Below, in pieces: positions 9,083-19,500 of a stretch of DNA of 64,000 bases. The stretch comes from Haloarcula amylolytica JCM 13557 (lineage in GTDB: Archaea; Halobacteriota; Halobacteria; Halobacteriales; Haloarculaceae). A program made the position numbers and the translations under genes. The DNA lies in NCBI RefSeq assembly GCF_000336615.1, contig NZ_AOLW01000024.1, positions 214,611 to 278,610 of the forward strand, in the 5' to 3' direction. The notes beneath the pieces were generated by a model that was given only the letters and a program-made list of their open reading frames with translations, made no database searches and had not been told where the DNA came from. Each line of letters begins with the position of its first letter. Position 1 is the stretch's first letter.

Positions 9083-10258
9083 ATGTCGCCAACGATAACG
9101 AGGATCGAAAGCCGAGAGTTCGAGTACCCCCTTAATGACGTCGGGACCGATAAACACGGCTTCAATCTGGTCTATGCGCCGGGCGAGACAACCACGCGGA
9201 AACTGTTCGGCGTACAGATTCACACTGACGAGGGAATCACGGGCGAGTACGTCGGCGGGAACTCGCCGGCAGCCGCCCAGTACAACATCATCGCGAAGTA
9301 CCTCATCGGCAAGGACCCGCTGAAACGCGAGAAACACTGGTCCGAATGCAAGCGCGCGCTCCGGAAGTACGACCGGATGGGCATCGGCCCGATCGATATC
9401 GCGCTGTGGGACTTCGCCGGCAAGTACTACGACGCCCCGATTCACGAACTGCTGGGGACCTACCGCGAGCGTATCCCCACCTACGCGTCGACGTACCACG
9501 GCGACGACGCGGGCGGGCTGGACTCACCCGAGGCCTTCGCCGACTTCGCCGAGGAGTGCCGCGACGAGGGCTTCGGCGGCTTCAAGATTCACGGCTGGGG
9601 CGGCGGCGACGACGCCCGAAGTCTCGACCGCGAAGTCGAGGCAGTCCACGCCGTCGGCGAAGCGGTTGGCGACGAGATGGACCTGATGCACGACCCCGCC
9701 TGCGAACTGGAGACGTTCGCCGACGCACTGGAACTGGGCCGGGCGCTCGATGAACAGGGCTTCTTCTGGTACGAGGACCCGTTCCGCGACGGCGGTATCT
9801 CACAGCACGCCCACAAGAAGCTGGCACAGAAACTCGACACGCCGATTCTCCAGACCGAACACATCCGTGGACTGGAGATCAAGTCCGACTTCGCCGCCAG
9901 CGAGGCGACCGACTTCCTCCGGGCCGACCCCGAGTACGACGCGGGCATTACCGGCGCAATCAAGGTGGCCCGGATGGCCGAAGCGTACGGCCTCGACGTG
10001 GAGTTCCACGCGCCCGGCCCGGCCCAGCGCCACTGCATTGCCGCCTGCCGCAACTCCAACTACTACGAGATGGCGCTGGTCCACCCGGACTGCCAGAACA
10101 CCCAGCCGCCGGTGTACGAGGGCGGCTACTCCGACCTGATGGACGCCGTCGACGACGACGGGACAGTCGATGTCCCCGACGGCCCCGGCCTGGGCGTGGA
10201 GTACGACTGGGACTACATCGAGGACAACACCACCGGGAGCGTCCACATCTACGAATAG
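9083..10258 (+). CDS. xacD: D-xylonate (pentonate) dehydratase, enolase superfamily
   Basis: This 391-residue member of the mandelate racemase/enolase superfamily dehydrates xylonate (and arabinonate) to 2-keto-3-deoxy-pentonate. The N-terminal capping domain covers residues 1-125; the barrel shows metal ligands in LMHDPACE, FWYEDPFRDGG and LQTEHIRG, and a KIHGWG segment at the usual base position. Context with the dehydrogenase, lactonase candidate, XacE and XacF makes the sugar-acid assignment strong, although relatives act on galactonate or fuconate. Its own TATA box suggests a separate promoter from the upstream pair. Confidence 0.93.
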   Translation: MSPTITRIESREFEYPLNDVGTDKHGFNLVYAPGETTTRKLFGVQIHTDEGITGEYVGGNSPAAAQYNIIAKYLIGKDPLKREKHWSECKRALRKYDRMGIGPIDIALWDFAGKYYDAPIHELLGTYRERIPTYASTYHGDDAGGLDSPEAFADFAEECRDEGFGGFKIHGWGGGDDARSLDREVEAVHAVGEAVGDEMDLMHDPACELETFADALELGRALDEQGFFWYEDPFRDGGISQHAHKKLAQKLDTPILQTEHIRGLEIKSDFAASEATDFLRADPEYDAGITGAIKVARMAEAYGLDVEFHAPGPAQRHCIAACRNSNYYEMALVHPDCQNTQPPVYEGGYSDLMDAVDDDGTVDVPDGPGLGVEYDWDYIEDNTTGSVHIYE

Positions 10259-10410
10259 CGGCACTGTTTCTCCCGGTAAGCGCACTCCGTCCGTTTTGAC
10301 CGCCGCAGTAGCGAGCCGTCTCGTCGTTCGCGGAGTCAGGCCGCCGAGCGTCATCCTGTTGGGCCTCAGGCCAATACTTATGCCGGAATCGTCCGAACGG
10401 ATAGTAGTTG

Positions 10411-11718
10411 ATGACAGACGGAGACAGGACCCTGACCCGCCGGGAAACGCTCCGCGCAGCCGTCGCCCTCGGAGGGTCGACAGGGCTCGCAGCCTGCCTC
10501 GACCTGGAGGGGCAGCCAACGGAGGCGGGAGGGACAGACCGCGGTACCGACCGGCCGGCTGGCACCGAATCGGAGGCTGAACTACCGAGTCGACAGCACG
10601 CGTGGAACGAGTTCTCTCGAACCGACGAGCACGGGAATCCGGTGCCGGCTCGGCACCATGTGTTGTTGCTGGCCGACTATGTTGGCGACGGACCGGTCGA
10701 TGACGGCGACCGGACGCAAGCGGAGAACGCGTTTCGCGAGCTAGAGGAGACGTATCGGTGGGAGTCTGACGGGCTTCTGTTTACTGTCGGCTACTCCCCG
10801 GCGTACTTCGACCGGTATGACGAACCGCTCTCCGAGTCGGTCGACCTGCCACAGCCAGCGGCGCTGGCCCCTTTCGAGGACCCGTCGTTCGATACCCCGG
10901 ACCTCCTCGTTCATCTGGCAAGCGACCGCGCTTCGGCGGTGCTGGAGGCCAAGCAAGCGCTGTTCGGTGAGCTGGAGACCGCAAACGGGAGCGAAGTCAC
11001 CGAAACCATAGACGGGACGGTCGAGTTGGTCGACCGACGGACGGGGTTTATCGGTGCGGGGCTCCCGGCGGAACACGACGACGTGGATGGCGTTCCGGAC
11101 GGCGCGGTCCCCGAAGATGCACCGCTGTTCATGGGTTTCAAATCGGGGTTCCGACAGAATCAGGCGACGGAAGACAGCGTAACGATCGCGGAGGGGCCGT
11201 TCGCGGGCGGGACCACGCAACACCTCTCACTGCTACGCACGGAACTGGACCAGTGGTACAACCAAGACTCCCGGGAACAGCGCGTCGCCAAGATGTTCTC
11301 GGCGACGCACGCGGCGGAGACCCTGGTCGAGGGCGTGGGCGACAACCTCGGTGATTCGTCGCTCGTAGCGGAGACTGGCGTCGCTGACCGAGTCGAGGAC
11401 GACGCATTTGAGAAGGGAGTGGTCGGGCACGCACAGAAACTCGCGCGTGCACGAGATGAGGGCGGTGACCCACGGCTCCTCCGACGCGATTTCGCGACGG
11501 TAGACGATGGCCAAACCGGAGTACACTTCCTCAGTCTTCAGGAGGGCATAATGGACTTTATCCGGACCCGGAACGCCATGAACGGCGACGACGTTGCGAA
11601 TGTCGGCGGCGTCGGTACGAAGAACAACAACGGGATACTGCAATACGTTACGACGGTTCGACGCGGGAACTACTTGCTCCCGCCCCGCTCGAAACGCTCG
11701 TTCCCCCGTCCGTCGTGA
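10411..11718 (+). CDS. Tat-exported Dyp-type-peroxidase-like protein (DUF7405-type)
   Basis: A Tat signal (TRRETLRAAVALGGSTGLAAC) with a lipobox Cys opens this 435-residue protein. The body follows the order of dye-decolourising peroxidases: MGFKSGFRQN at the place of GxxDG, HLSLLRTELDQWY, EQRVAKMF, GHAQKLARARDEGGDPRLLRRDF where the proximal haem His and Arg would lie, and a final FLSLQEGIMDFI. The Asp of GxxDG is Ser-Gly here, so peroxidase chemistry is uncertain. The next gene encodes a P19-like lipoprotein, a pairing like EfeB with a periplasmic iron binder, suggesting metal uptake. I recall the family as DUF7405. ATG 10411 is preferred to TTG 10408. Confidence 0.72.
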   Translation: MTDGDRTLTRRETLRAAVALGGSTGLAACLDLEGQPTEAGGTDRGTDRPAGTESEAELPSRQHAWNEFSRTDEHGNPVPARHHVLLLADYVGDGPVDDGDRTQAENAFRELEETYRWESDGLLFTVGYSPAYFDRYDEPLSESVDLPQPAALAPFEDPSFDTPDLLVHLASDRASAVLEAKQALFGELETANGSEVTETIDGTVELVDRRTGFIGAGLPAEHDDVDGVPDGAVPEDAPLFMGFKSGFRQNQATEDSVTIAEGPFAGGTTQHLSLLRTELDQWYNQDSREQRVAKMFSATHAAETLVEGVGDNLGDSSLVAETGVADRVEDDAFEKGVVGHAQKLARARDEGGDPRLLRRDFATVDDGQTGVHFLSLQEGIMDFIRTRNAMNGDDVANVGGVGTKNNNGILQYVTTVRRGNYLLPPRSKRSFPRPS

Positions 11719-11805
11719 CCCGGCCGGCCCCACAGTCCGCCCGAACGACGGCGACGGTCTATCCCTGACAAGGTTTTTTATCCTTTCCGAGAGCAGAGGG
11801 ATACC

Positions 11806-12963
11806 ATGTCGCCCAGGAGAAACCCGACGCGCCGGGACTTCATCGCTACGAGCGGGGTAGCACTTGGGGTGAGTGTCGCCGGCTGTGCAACGGGGGATGA
11901 CGCCGCGGACGAGACCCCGTCCGAGGCTGCACCTGGCGGTACCGAATCGACGCCCGAAGGAACCGAACAGGGACGGGGAAATGAGCTCCCGACAGCGTCT
12001 GCCCAGGAACGGCCATTAGTGCACATCCCGGCACATCAAGACGGGATGCGGATGGTCGGTATGGAGGAGGTAGGACCGTATATGGTGGCGATGTCCTATA
12101 CACTGCTTCACGACTTCTGGATACTAACTGGCAAGGAGAAGATTTACGTACAGATCGAGGACGGGCAGGGACTGCATCTCATGGCAACCGTGTGGGACCC
12201 TGAGTACAACCAGCGCATCCCGCTGGGTAGCCCGCCGGTCGAGGTTCGAGCCGCCGAAAGCGGCGACAGTGTGACCAAAAAGTCGCTGTGGCCGATGCTG
12301 TCCCAGCAGATGGGCCCACACTTCGGGGACAACGTCGCGTTTCCGGAGGAGGGAGAGTACACGGTGCAACTCTCGTTTGACCCGGTCTCAGCGCGGCAGT
12401 TAGGGGAGTATCGCGGGCGGTTCACCGACGCGGTGGACGCCGAGTTCGACCTGCTGTTCAGAACCGACATCACGAACAACATTCGCGAGCGGTTCGTCGA
12501 CGAGGCGGGACAAGCGGGGGCGCTCGAACCGATGGAGACGGATATGCAGCCCGACGGAAGGCTGGCGGATGCAGCGTCGCTACCGGGTGAACACGGCGGG
12601 ATCGTCGAAAGTGGTGCTGCGGAATTTGTGGTGCAGGTGCTGCGTAGGGCTCCGGCCGGAATCGACAGCTCTGGCCCGTATCTCGCCGTGTCCGCTCGAA
12701 CGCCGTACAACCAGTATCCCCTCCCGTTCATGGGTCTCCGAGCAACTGTGGCCAACGCCGGCGAGGAGGTCCGCGAGCCACTGAAAGCAGCCGTTCACCC
12801 CGAGCTGGGGTATCATTACGGTGCCCCGTTCCCTGCTATCGCGATGGGTGACGAGGTGACGCTTTCGGTCGGGGCCCCGCCACAGGTCGCGCGACATCGC
12901 GGCTACCAGACTGCGTTTCTGGAGTTCGACGACACGACGCTCACGCTCGGAGACGGGACGTAG
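11806..12963 (+). CDS. Tat lipoprotein with P19/Tp34-like iron-transport domain (DUF7350-type)
   Basis: The 385-residue product starts with a Tat motif (TRRDFIATSG) and a lipobox ending in VAGC near residue 27, then an acidic Ser/Thr-rich spacer. From about residue 65 the sequence (QDGMRMVGMEEVGPYMVAMSYTLL.., GLHLMATVWDP, MGPHFGDN) resembles the Met/His copper-iron sites of P19/FetP proteins; a second beta domain follows after residue 230 (PYNQYPLPFMGLRATV, HPELGYHYGAPF). Located 87 bases behind the Dyp-like gene with a T-rich promoter between. It is probably a cell-surface metal-binding component of an iron-uptake or metal-redox system; this is inference from motif order, not an established function. 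Confidence 0.7.
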   Translation: MSPRRNPTRRDFIATSGVALGVSVAGCATGDDAADETPSEAAPGGTESTPEGTEQGRGNELPTASAQERPLVHIPAHQDGMRMVGMEEVGPYMVAMSYTLLHDFWILTGKEKIYVQIEDGQGLHLMATVWDPEYNQRIPLGSPPVEVRAAESGDSVTKKSLWPMLSQQMGPHFGDNVAFPEEGEYTVQLSFDPVSARQLGEYRGRFTDAVDAEFDLLFRTDITNNIRERFVDEAGQAGALEPMETDMQPDGRLADAASLPGEHGGIVESGAAEFVVQVLRRAPAGIDSSGPYLAVSARTPYNQYPLPFMGLRATVANAGEEVREPLKAAVHPELGYHYGAPFPAIAMGDEVTLSVGAPPQVARHRGYQTAFLEFDDTTLTLGDGT

Positions 12964-13258
12964 GGGGGCTACTCGGGGACACAGCGAGGAGACGACAGTT
13001 CTCACGCCAGACGTGGCCTGGCCGTGTACTGTCAGCTACGATCGAGATGCAACTCCGGGTCAGAGTGCCACATCGGGAGAGAGTCTGCTACCGCCGAGAC
13101 GACGGAACCCAGCTACAACCATCGCACGGAAGGCGGGCGCTGGGATGCCGGACGACCGACGACGAGAGAGCGCACGACGGCGATGCGGCCCAGTGTAGGA
13201 CACGCCGCACACAGCGGCGAGACAGTACCGGGTAGCCCGGACGAATCCATGTTTGTAG

Positions 13259-14947
13259 CTACTCTGTCTTGATTCGGCCTTCGACCGACGGCGAAATCGT
13301 CCCGTCCTCCTCGATTGCGTCCTCGACGATGACCGACAGCAGTTCGCCCTCGTTCGCGTCGATAATCCTCGGGGCGTCCTGGAACATCGTGTAGCTGTCG
13401 CCGCCTGTGGCGGTGAAGCCGTTCGTTGCGACGGTGTAGGTCGCTTCGGTGTCGAGTGGCTCACCACCGACTGTTACCTCCGTGACGCGGTCGCCCTTCG
13501 ATTTGTCCGGGTCGTATGTGTAGCGCATACCGCTCACCTGCAGGAATCCGCCCCCGCCGGTCGAACTGAGCTCCAGTGCCTCGACCAGCGTTTCACCGGT
13601 GACCTCGATGGTCACCTGGTTGTTCCCGAACGGGAGGACGCTGTAGACCATCCGTCTCGTGATATCCCCTTCGGGGTAGAGTTCGTCGGTCCGGATACCC
13701 CCACCGTTCTGGATTGCGACGTCCGCGTTACCGTGGCTGCGGAGCGCATCGGCGATGTAGTTCCCGAAGTTCGACTCCTCGGAACGCACAGTGTCTTCGC
13801 GGGCATCGAGCGGGACGGTTGTCTCGCCGACGACGACGTCGAGCTCGTCGCTGAGCTTGCTCTCGTAGCTTTCCGCGACTTCGAGCACACCTGGGTGCGG
13901 TTCGACGCGGCCCTCATCAACCGCGGCAGCGGTGTCGTACACCGTCAGGCTGTGGTCGGTTCGCTCCCCGTCTTCGACAGTGAGCGTCAGTTCGCCGAGG
14001 TAGTCGTACTCGTCGTCAACAAACGAAAGCACCGTGTCGTTCACGACTTGGGGCTCCTCGGAGAACGTCGCGGCGTGGTCGCCGACGATGGCGTCGATGC
14101 CGTCGACAGACTCCGCGAGCTCGACGGCGGCCGGGCTTGCCACATGGGACAGCACGACGACAAGATCAGCGCCGTCGTCCCGCATTTCGGTCACGACTGC
14201 CTCGACCGGGGCTTCGAGGCCCGGGACCTCCGTCGTCTCGCCCATGGTGGTGATTGTCGGCGCTTCGACGTTGATTATGCCCGTGAGCCCGACAGTCACA
14301 TCGCCGGCCGAAACGAGTTCGTACTGGCTCGCTCCCTGTTCAGCGCCGAACACGTCGCCCGTTTGTGCGTTGCGGGCGTTCGCGCTCACCCACTGGAACT
14401 CGCTGTCGGAAATGCGGTCCCGCAACACGTCCGGCCCTCTGTCGAAGTCGTGGTTCCCGAACGTGTCGAACTCCAGCCCGCCCTCGTTGAACGCGTCGAC
14501 GATGTGTTTGCCGTCGAACTGTGCGGAGAGAATAGAGGTGGCCAGGTCGTCGCCGGATCCGACCTTTATTGAGTGGTCGTTGTTGTCCGCGATCTGATTC
14601 ATCAGGTCGAAGTAGGTAGCGATGTTCGCCGCCTCTTCGAGGTCGCCATAACTGCCGTGGACGTGGGTGTCGTGGACGAGCGTCACCTCGCCCGTTGCAG
14701 GTTCAGATGTGCTCTCGGCCGTGCCAGATGAGGTCGTGGTCTCCTCAGCATCTGTAGATGCTTCGTCGGTCTGCTCGGTGCCGTCGTCGGAACTGGAAGC
14801 ACAGCCGGCGAGTCCCGCAACGCCGAGTGTAGCAGTAGCCGAGAGGAACTTCCGCCGGTCGACTGGTGTGTTCGTCGTATCGTTCTCCGATCGGTCCGCT
14901 GAAGCGGCTTCTAGGTCTTCTTTGTTGCTTCGTGACACAGCATACAT
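13259..14947 (-). CDS. Bifunctional metallophosphatase/5'-nucleotidase, exported lipoprotein
   Basis: This 562-residue UshA/CpdB-like enzyme removes phosphate from extracellular nucleotides. A Tat signal (DRRKFLSATATLGVAGLAGC) places it on the cell surface. Metal-site motifs are VHDTHVHGSYGD (residues 91-102), SGDDLA, FGNHDFDRGP and LSHVAS; the last His motif reads VGDHAATF instead of the usual GGHSH. The C-terminal nucleotide-binding domain has NYIADALR and QNGGGIR. A TATA-like element lies at 14959-14971, close to the start. A nucleoside hydrolase gene follows upstream on the same strand, suggesting salvage of extracellular nucleotides. Confidence 0.92.
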   Translation of the reverse strand: MYAVSRSNKEDLEAASADRSENDTTNTPVDRRKFLSATATLGVAGLAGCASSSDDGTEQTDEASTDAEETTTSSGTAESTSEPATGEVTLVHDTHVHGSYGDLEEAANIATYFDLMNQIADNNDHSIKVGSGDDLATSILSAQFDGKHIVDAFNEGGLEFDTFGNHDFDRGPDVLRDRISDSEFQWVSANARNAQTGDVFGAEQGASQYELVSAGDVTVGLTGIINVEAPTITTMGETTEVPGLEAPVEAVVTEMRDDGADLVVVLSHVASPAAVELAESVDGIDAIVGDHAATFSEEPQVVNDTVLSFVDDEYDYLGELTLTVEDGERTDHSLTVYDTAAAVDEGRVEPHPGVLEVAESYESKLSDELDVVVGETTVPLDAREDTVRSEESNFGNYIADALRSHGNADVAIQNGGGIRTDELYPEGDITRRMVYSVLPFGNNQVTIEVTGETLVEALELSSTGGGGFLQVSGMRYTYDPDKSKGDRVTEVTVGGEPLDTEATYTVATNGFTATGGDSYTMFQDAPRIIDANEGELLSVIVEDAIEEDGTISPSVEGRIKTE

Positions 14948-15260
14948 TAGATTGAACGTTTATATAAAATATTTGCTGGGTGCTAATGTGACGGAACTAC
15001 AACAATTAATCCACACAGACGCTGGTGTGGTAATATGGCGCAAAGTGAATCACAGACTTGTGCCATATTGGCATTCGGTCGGCAATAGCACAGTAGCGCA
15101 AGTTCGGACACACTCGTGCTGCAGCGGTGGAGCAGTCCGCGCCTCAGTGGTCTGGTTTCCGTGGCTTCAGGCTGTCGGCTCATCGGATTTTCGCCCCGAA
15201 GACAGTTTCACGGGTGTAATCAGGGCGTTGTAATAGCAGAACCGACACAGCAAGCGGCCG
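14948..15260. other. Intergenic, 313 bp
   Basis: Apart from the AT-rich promoter-like block at 14959-14971 that serves the 5'-nucleotidase, I see no gene or repeat here. Confidence 0.5.
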
Positions 15261-16187
15261 CTACTGCGTCGCGTAGGCCTGGAGGCCCGTCTCAAGGATG
15301 TCCCGGTATCGGTCGACGTCGATGTCGACAGCGACACGGCTGTTTGGCTCGTTGTCGGTCGTGCCGTGCTCGTCACAGATGACGGCCCCGTGGCAGGGGC
15401 CGCCGGTCGTGTCTACCTCAATGTGGTACTCCTCGAAGGTGAGTACCGATTCGTCGATGAGATCGGCGACGACGGCGGCGTCGTGGATAGCCGGCGCATC
15501 GGCCAGCGGGTAGGTCCCGGAGTCGGGTCGGTAGTCGAGCCACTCGGCGATGGTTCCGCGGACGCCGTCGGCCGTGCGGAACTCCTCGATGAACTCGGGG
15601 GAGACGGTGGCGCGGTTGGTCACGTCCAGGCCGACCATCCGCGTGTTGGCGTCCTGCAGGACGCGGCTGGCCGCCGCGGGGTCGTTGTGGAAGTTGGCCT
15701 CGGCCATCGGCGTCACGTTCCCGGTCGTCATTGCCGCCCCACCCATGAGATAGATGTCCTCGACGAGGTCTGGTAACCGGGGCTCCTTGGCCAGTGCGAT
15801 CGCCAGATTCGGAAGCGGACCGACGGCCGCGATCGTCAGTTCGTCCCCGTACTCGTGGGCGGCTTCGACGATTGCGTCGGCCCCGTGGATGTCCCGCGTG
15901 TCGCCCTCGGCGTCGGGGATGTCGCCGTGGAGCCCGTTCTCGCCGTGAATCCACTCGGCGGTCGTGAGATCGTCGACGAGCGGACGCCCACAGCCCCGGG
16001 ACACCGGAACGTCGTAGCCACCGAGGTCCAGTATCGCGTGGGCGTTTCGCGTCGTGTTCTCGATAGTCGTGTTCCCACAGACAGTTGAGAGACCGACAAC
16101 GTCGATCCCGTCGTGACCGAGCGCCATCGCCAGCATGACCGCGTCGTCGCAGCCAGGGTCCGTATCGAAGAAGACTTTGCGTGACAT
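15261..16187 (-). CDS. Inosine/uridine-preferring nucleoside hydrolase
   Basis: This 308-residue enzyme hydrolyses the N-glycosidic bond of ribonucleosides. The diagnostic calcium-binding DTDPGCDDA is at residues 7-15, followed by VCGNTTIENTTRNA, GENGLHGD near 90, MGGAAMTTGNVTPMAEANFHNDP near 160 and a C-terminal Asp in APAIHDAAV. The start at 16187 (MSRKVFFDTDPG) is correct for the family; the frame is open to 16346 but upstream residues are not protein-like. With the neighbouring surface 5'-nucleotidase it forms a likely nucleotide-salvage pair. Confidence 0.93.
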   Translation of the reverse strand: MSRKVFFDTDPGCDDAVMLAMALGHDGIDVVGLSTVCGNTTIENTTRNAHAILDLGGYDVPVSRGCGRPLVDDLTTAEWIHGENGLHGDIPDAEGDTRDIHGADAIVEAAHEYGDELTIAAVGPLPNLAIALAKEPRLPDLVEDIYLMGGAAMTTGNVTPMAEANFHNDPAAASRVLQDANTRMVGLDVTNRATVSPEFIEEFRTADGVRGTIAEWLDYRPDSGTYPLADAPAIHDAAVVADLIDESVLTFEEYHIEVDTTGGPCHGAVICDEHGTTDNEPNSRVAVDIDVDRYRDILETGLQAYATQ

Positions 16188-16530
16188 ACCTTCGAAGTTC
16201 CGCCCATCGGGTCTTAAAAGCTGGTACGTGCCGGTTGTGACACGGACACCGCCGGAGACAGACCTGTGGGCGATCTGTCGGGCCGTCGTCGCTACCACAA
16301 TCCGTGTGTCGGAATGTGTGGCCGACAGACAAGGTGTGTCCGCCAAAGCCGTCTTATACTGGCCAAGCGGTGCGATACTGGGGGGACAGCTGAGGGTTCA
16401 TCCATCCCCGAAGTCCGGGCCACAGCTCAGGGGGAAAGTCAATCATTCGTTACGGAGAACAGTCAGTATCCGGAAACAGTGCGTCTATCATAAATTTTAA
16501 CTATATAGTCACAATACCGTACAGGAAGTG
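16188..16530. other. Divergent intergenic region, 343 bp
   Basis: It separates the nucleoside hydrolase from the giant surface protein. TTTTAACTATATAG near 16494-16507 is a likely TATA box, about 27 bases before the ATG at 16531. Nothing else is evident. Confidence 0.5.
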
Positions 16531-19500
16531 ATGGATAGAAATCACATACGGCCAGTACTACTCAGCGTACTACTCGTTTTGTCGGTTGTCAGCACCGGCT
16601 TCCTCGGAAGCGCCGCTGCTGCGCCGAGCGAACAAAACGAGCTGGCAACGGCGAACAGTCAGACAGCAACACAGACGGCCTCGGCTGGTGGAGCGACCTG
16701 TCAGCTCGACGGGAGCTGTCCGGTTCCTGATGATTCGGTCGATCTCAACAACAGCGGTGCCGGCGTCGACGTGTTGATCGACGGGAGTCATCAGGGCTCG
16801 ACGTTCACGAAGTTCGCAAACCGACTCAGCGAACGCGGGTACGACGTCGACACGAAACGGTCGACGACCGGCGGGCTGACCTCGTGGAACAGTTCGGCCG
16901 CGAGCGGGCTGTCGGACTACGACGTGGTCATCATTCCCGTCCCCCAGACGGCCTATAGCGAGGCCGAGCAGGATGCAATCGACGAGTACGTCAGAAACGG
17001 CGGCAGCCTGTTCGTCGTCGGGGACTGGACCTCGCCACTACAGGGCCACGCCGGCAAGCTCAACGACATCACCGACCCGTACGGGCTCCACTTCAACGGC
17101 GAGAGCGACAAGTGGCTCCGGAACGTTCAGGATCCGACCAACAAGACAGTCGAGGACTACGAGTGGCGGGTCATTCTGCACAACACGGGCCGGCATCCGA
17201 TAATGAACAACGTCGACACCGTGGAGTACGACGGAGTCAGTCTCAACGTCACCGACACCGAAAACGGGACGCAGGCCCCGTTGCTGTACGGTGACAGCGA
17301 TACTTACGAGTACACCTACTCCACGACAGAGAAAGAGTACCCCCGTGGCGAGCGCATCGTCGGTGCGGCCGCGACGTGGGACATCGGTGACAACGGCCGC
17401 GTCGTCGCCTTCGGCAGCCAGAAGTCGCTCACGACGTATCTCACCGACGAGTGGCAGGCCGAACACCAGCAGACCGACACGCGGCCGTTCCTCTTCCGAA
17501 CGGTGAAGTGGCTGGCCTCGTCGGGCCACGTCGAGCGACCGGACAGGCCGGTCGCCGTCACCGGCGAGCGAATCAAGGGCGGCGAGACGCCGGCGAACGA
17601 GACTATCGTCCTGAAAAACAGCGAAGTCGCCGCCGCCATCGGCACTGAAACTAACGGTCCTTTCGGCACGCTGCCGGGCGGTATCTACGACGCCAACGCG
17701 TACGGGCTGACGACCGACCAGATCGGCGTCGCCGAGTTCGCGTTCAACAACTTCGGGACGTGGCCCGTCTACGAGTCCTTCGAGCGCCAGAACGCCACCG
17801 GGCCGGACGGCGCGGCGGTCGTCACCGCGACCGGCCACGTCAGTACGAATCCGAACGTCTCCGTCACGACGACGTACACGCTGCCGGCCAATTCCAGCCA
17901 CATCTGGATCAACACCACGATGGAGAACGGCGGCGATCAGCGCCTCCCGGTCAACGATTCCGAGCGCCTCCAGAGCGGGGCAGCACTGAGTTCCGAGGGG
18001 CAGTCGACCTGGCTCCCCGGTTCGGGGAGACTCGAGGAGACGCGCTCGCCGCCAGTGAGTGCCGACACACTCGACCAGCCCTGGGCCGCGCTCACCGGTG
18101 ACCGCGTGAGCTACGGCGTCTGGGGCGGGAACGGCTCCTTTACCTCGTACACGGGTGCCACGACCTGGATTGACCCGTGGCTCGAACACCGTCTCGACCC
18201 CGGCGAAACGCGGTCAGCGGAGTTCGCTCTCTTCGTCGGCGAGGACGGTTCAAGTAGCGCGACCAGCGAGTACTACAACCAGCAGCAGGGAACCGAGACG
18301 GGTACTGTGACTGGCAGCATCGAAAGCACGGACAACGAGTCTGTCTCACAGGCCACAGTCACCGCCTCGAAGGGCGACCGCGCGTTCACCTACACCGTCG
18401 GGTCGGAGACCGGAACGTACGAACTCGAACTCCCCGCCGGTGAGTACACGCTGACGGCCGATGCCAGCGGATTCGCGGCATCAGAGCCGAAGTCCGTTAC
18501 CGTCAGCGGCGGCGAAACGGCCACTGCCGACTTCGACTCGCTGGAGGGGCCGGCCCCCGTCAACGTCACCGCAACGATAGACGACGAGGGCGAGGTCAGT
18601 CCCGCCGACGCCCGGATTACGGTGCTCGACGACGGCACCGCGGTCGAGACCGTCTACACCCAGACGACGCCGGCCGGCACGGCCTCGTTCCAGCTCCCGC
18701 CCGGTAACTACACGCTGGTGTTCAACCACGGGACCGGCTACATCGCCGAACCAGTCGAGAAGAACATCTCAGTGACGCCCGGCGAGAAAGTCAGCGTCAA
18801 CGCGACGTTCACCGAGGAACTGGACCCCAGCGAGCGCAACTGGGTCGGCATCGACCCCCACGCCCACAGCAGCGTCAGCTTCGACGGCAAGACGCCCATC
18901 GATAACTTCGTCGCCATCCAGAAATCGGCGGGCGTCGACGCGGTGTTCATCTCCGACCACAACGCCATCGGCGGCTGGGGCTCGATGGAGTCACAGGCCG
19001 CGGAGCGCGACATCATGTTCATCCGGAGCGAGGAGATCACCACCGGCGACCTGGGGCACTTCAACCCCTACCCGATGCACGGCGAGGAGATGGTCGACTC
19101 CGACGGGACCCTCGTGGAGTTCATCGAGGAGTCCCGCAGCCGACACAACGCGACGGTGTTCCAGATCAACCATCCGGGTGACCGCTTCGTCAGCCTCGAC
19201 AGTGCGCCCGGCCAACACGAGGAGTACCTCCCGATGGTCGACGCCATCGAGGCGTACAACGGCCCGTACGGCGAGTCCGACACCGCCAGCGTCCAGGGGC
19301 TGTTCACCCTCTGGAACGAGGGCTACGAAATCACGGCGACCGGTGTCAGCGACGATCACTGTTCGCAGTGCTTCCCGGCGAAATACGGCACCGCCCGCAC
19401 GCGGGCATACGTCGAGGGACCCGTCACGCCAGAGAAGTGGGCTCAGTCCGTGAAAGACGGGCACACGTACGCGACGTACGGTCCGTCCGTCGAGTTCACC

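Noticed and set aside
17038..18189. 383-codon minus-strand frame inside the PHP surface protein
   Set aside because: Antisense shadow of a gene with clear domains; basic composition unlike halophilic proteins.
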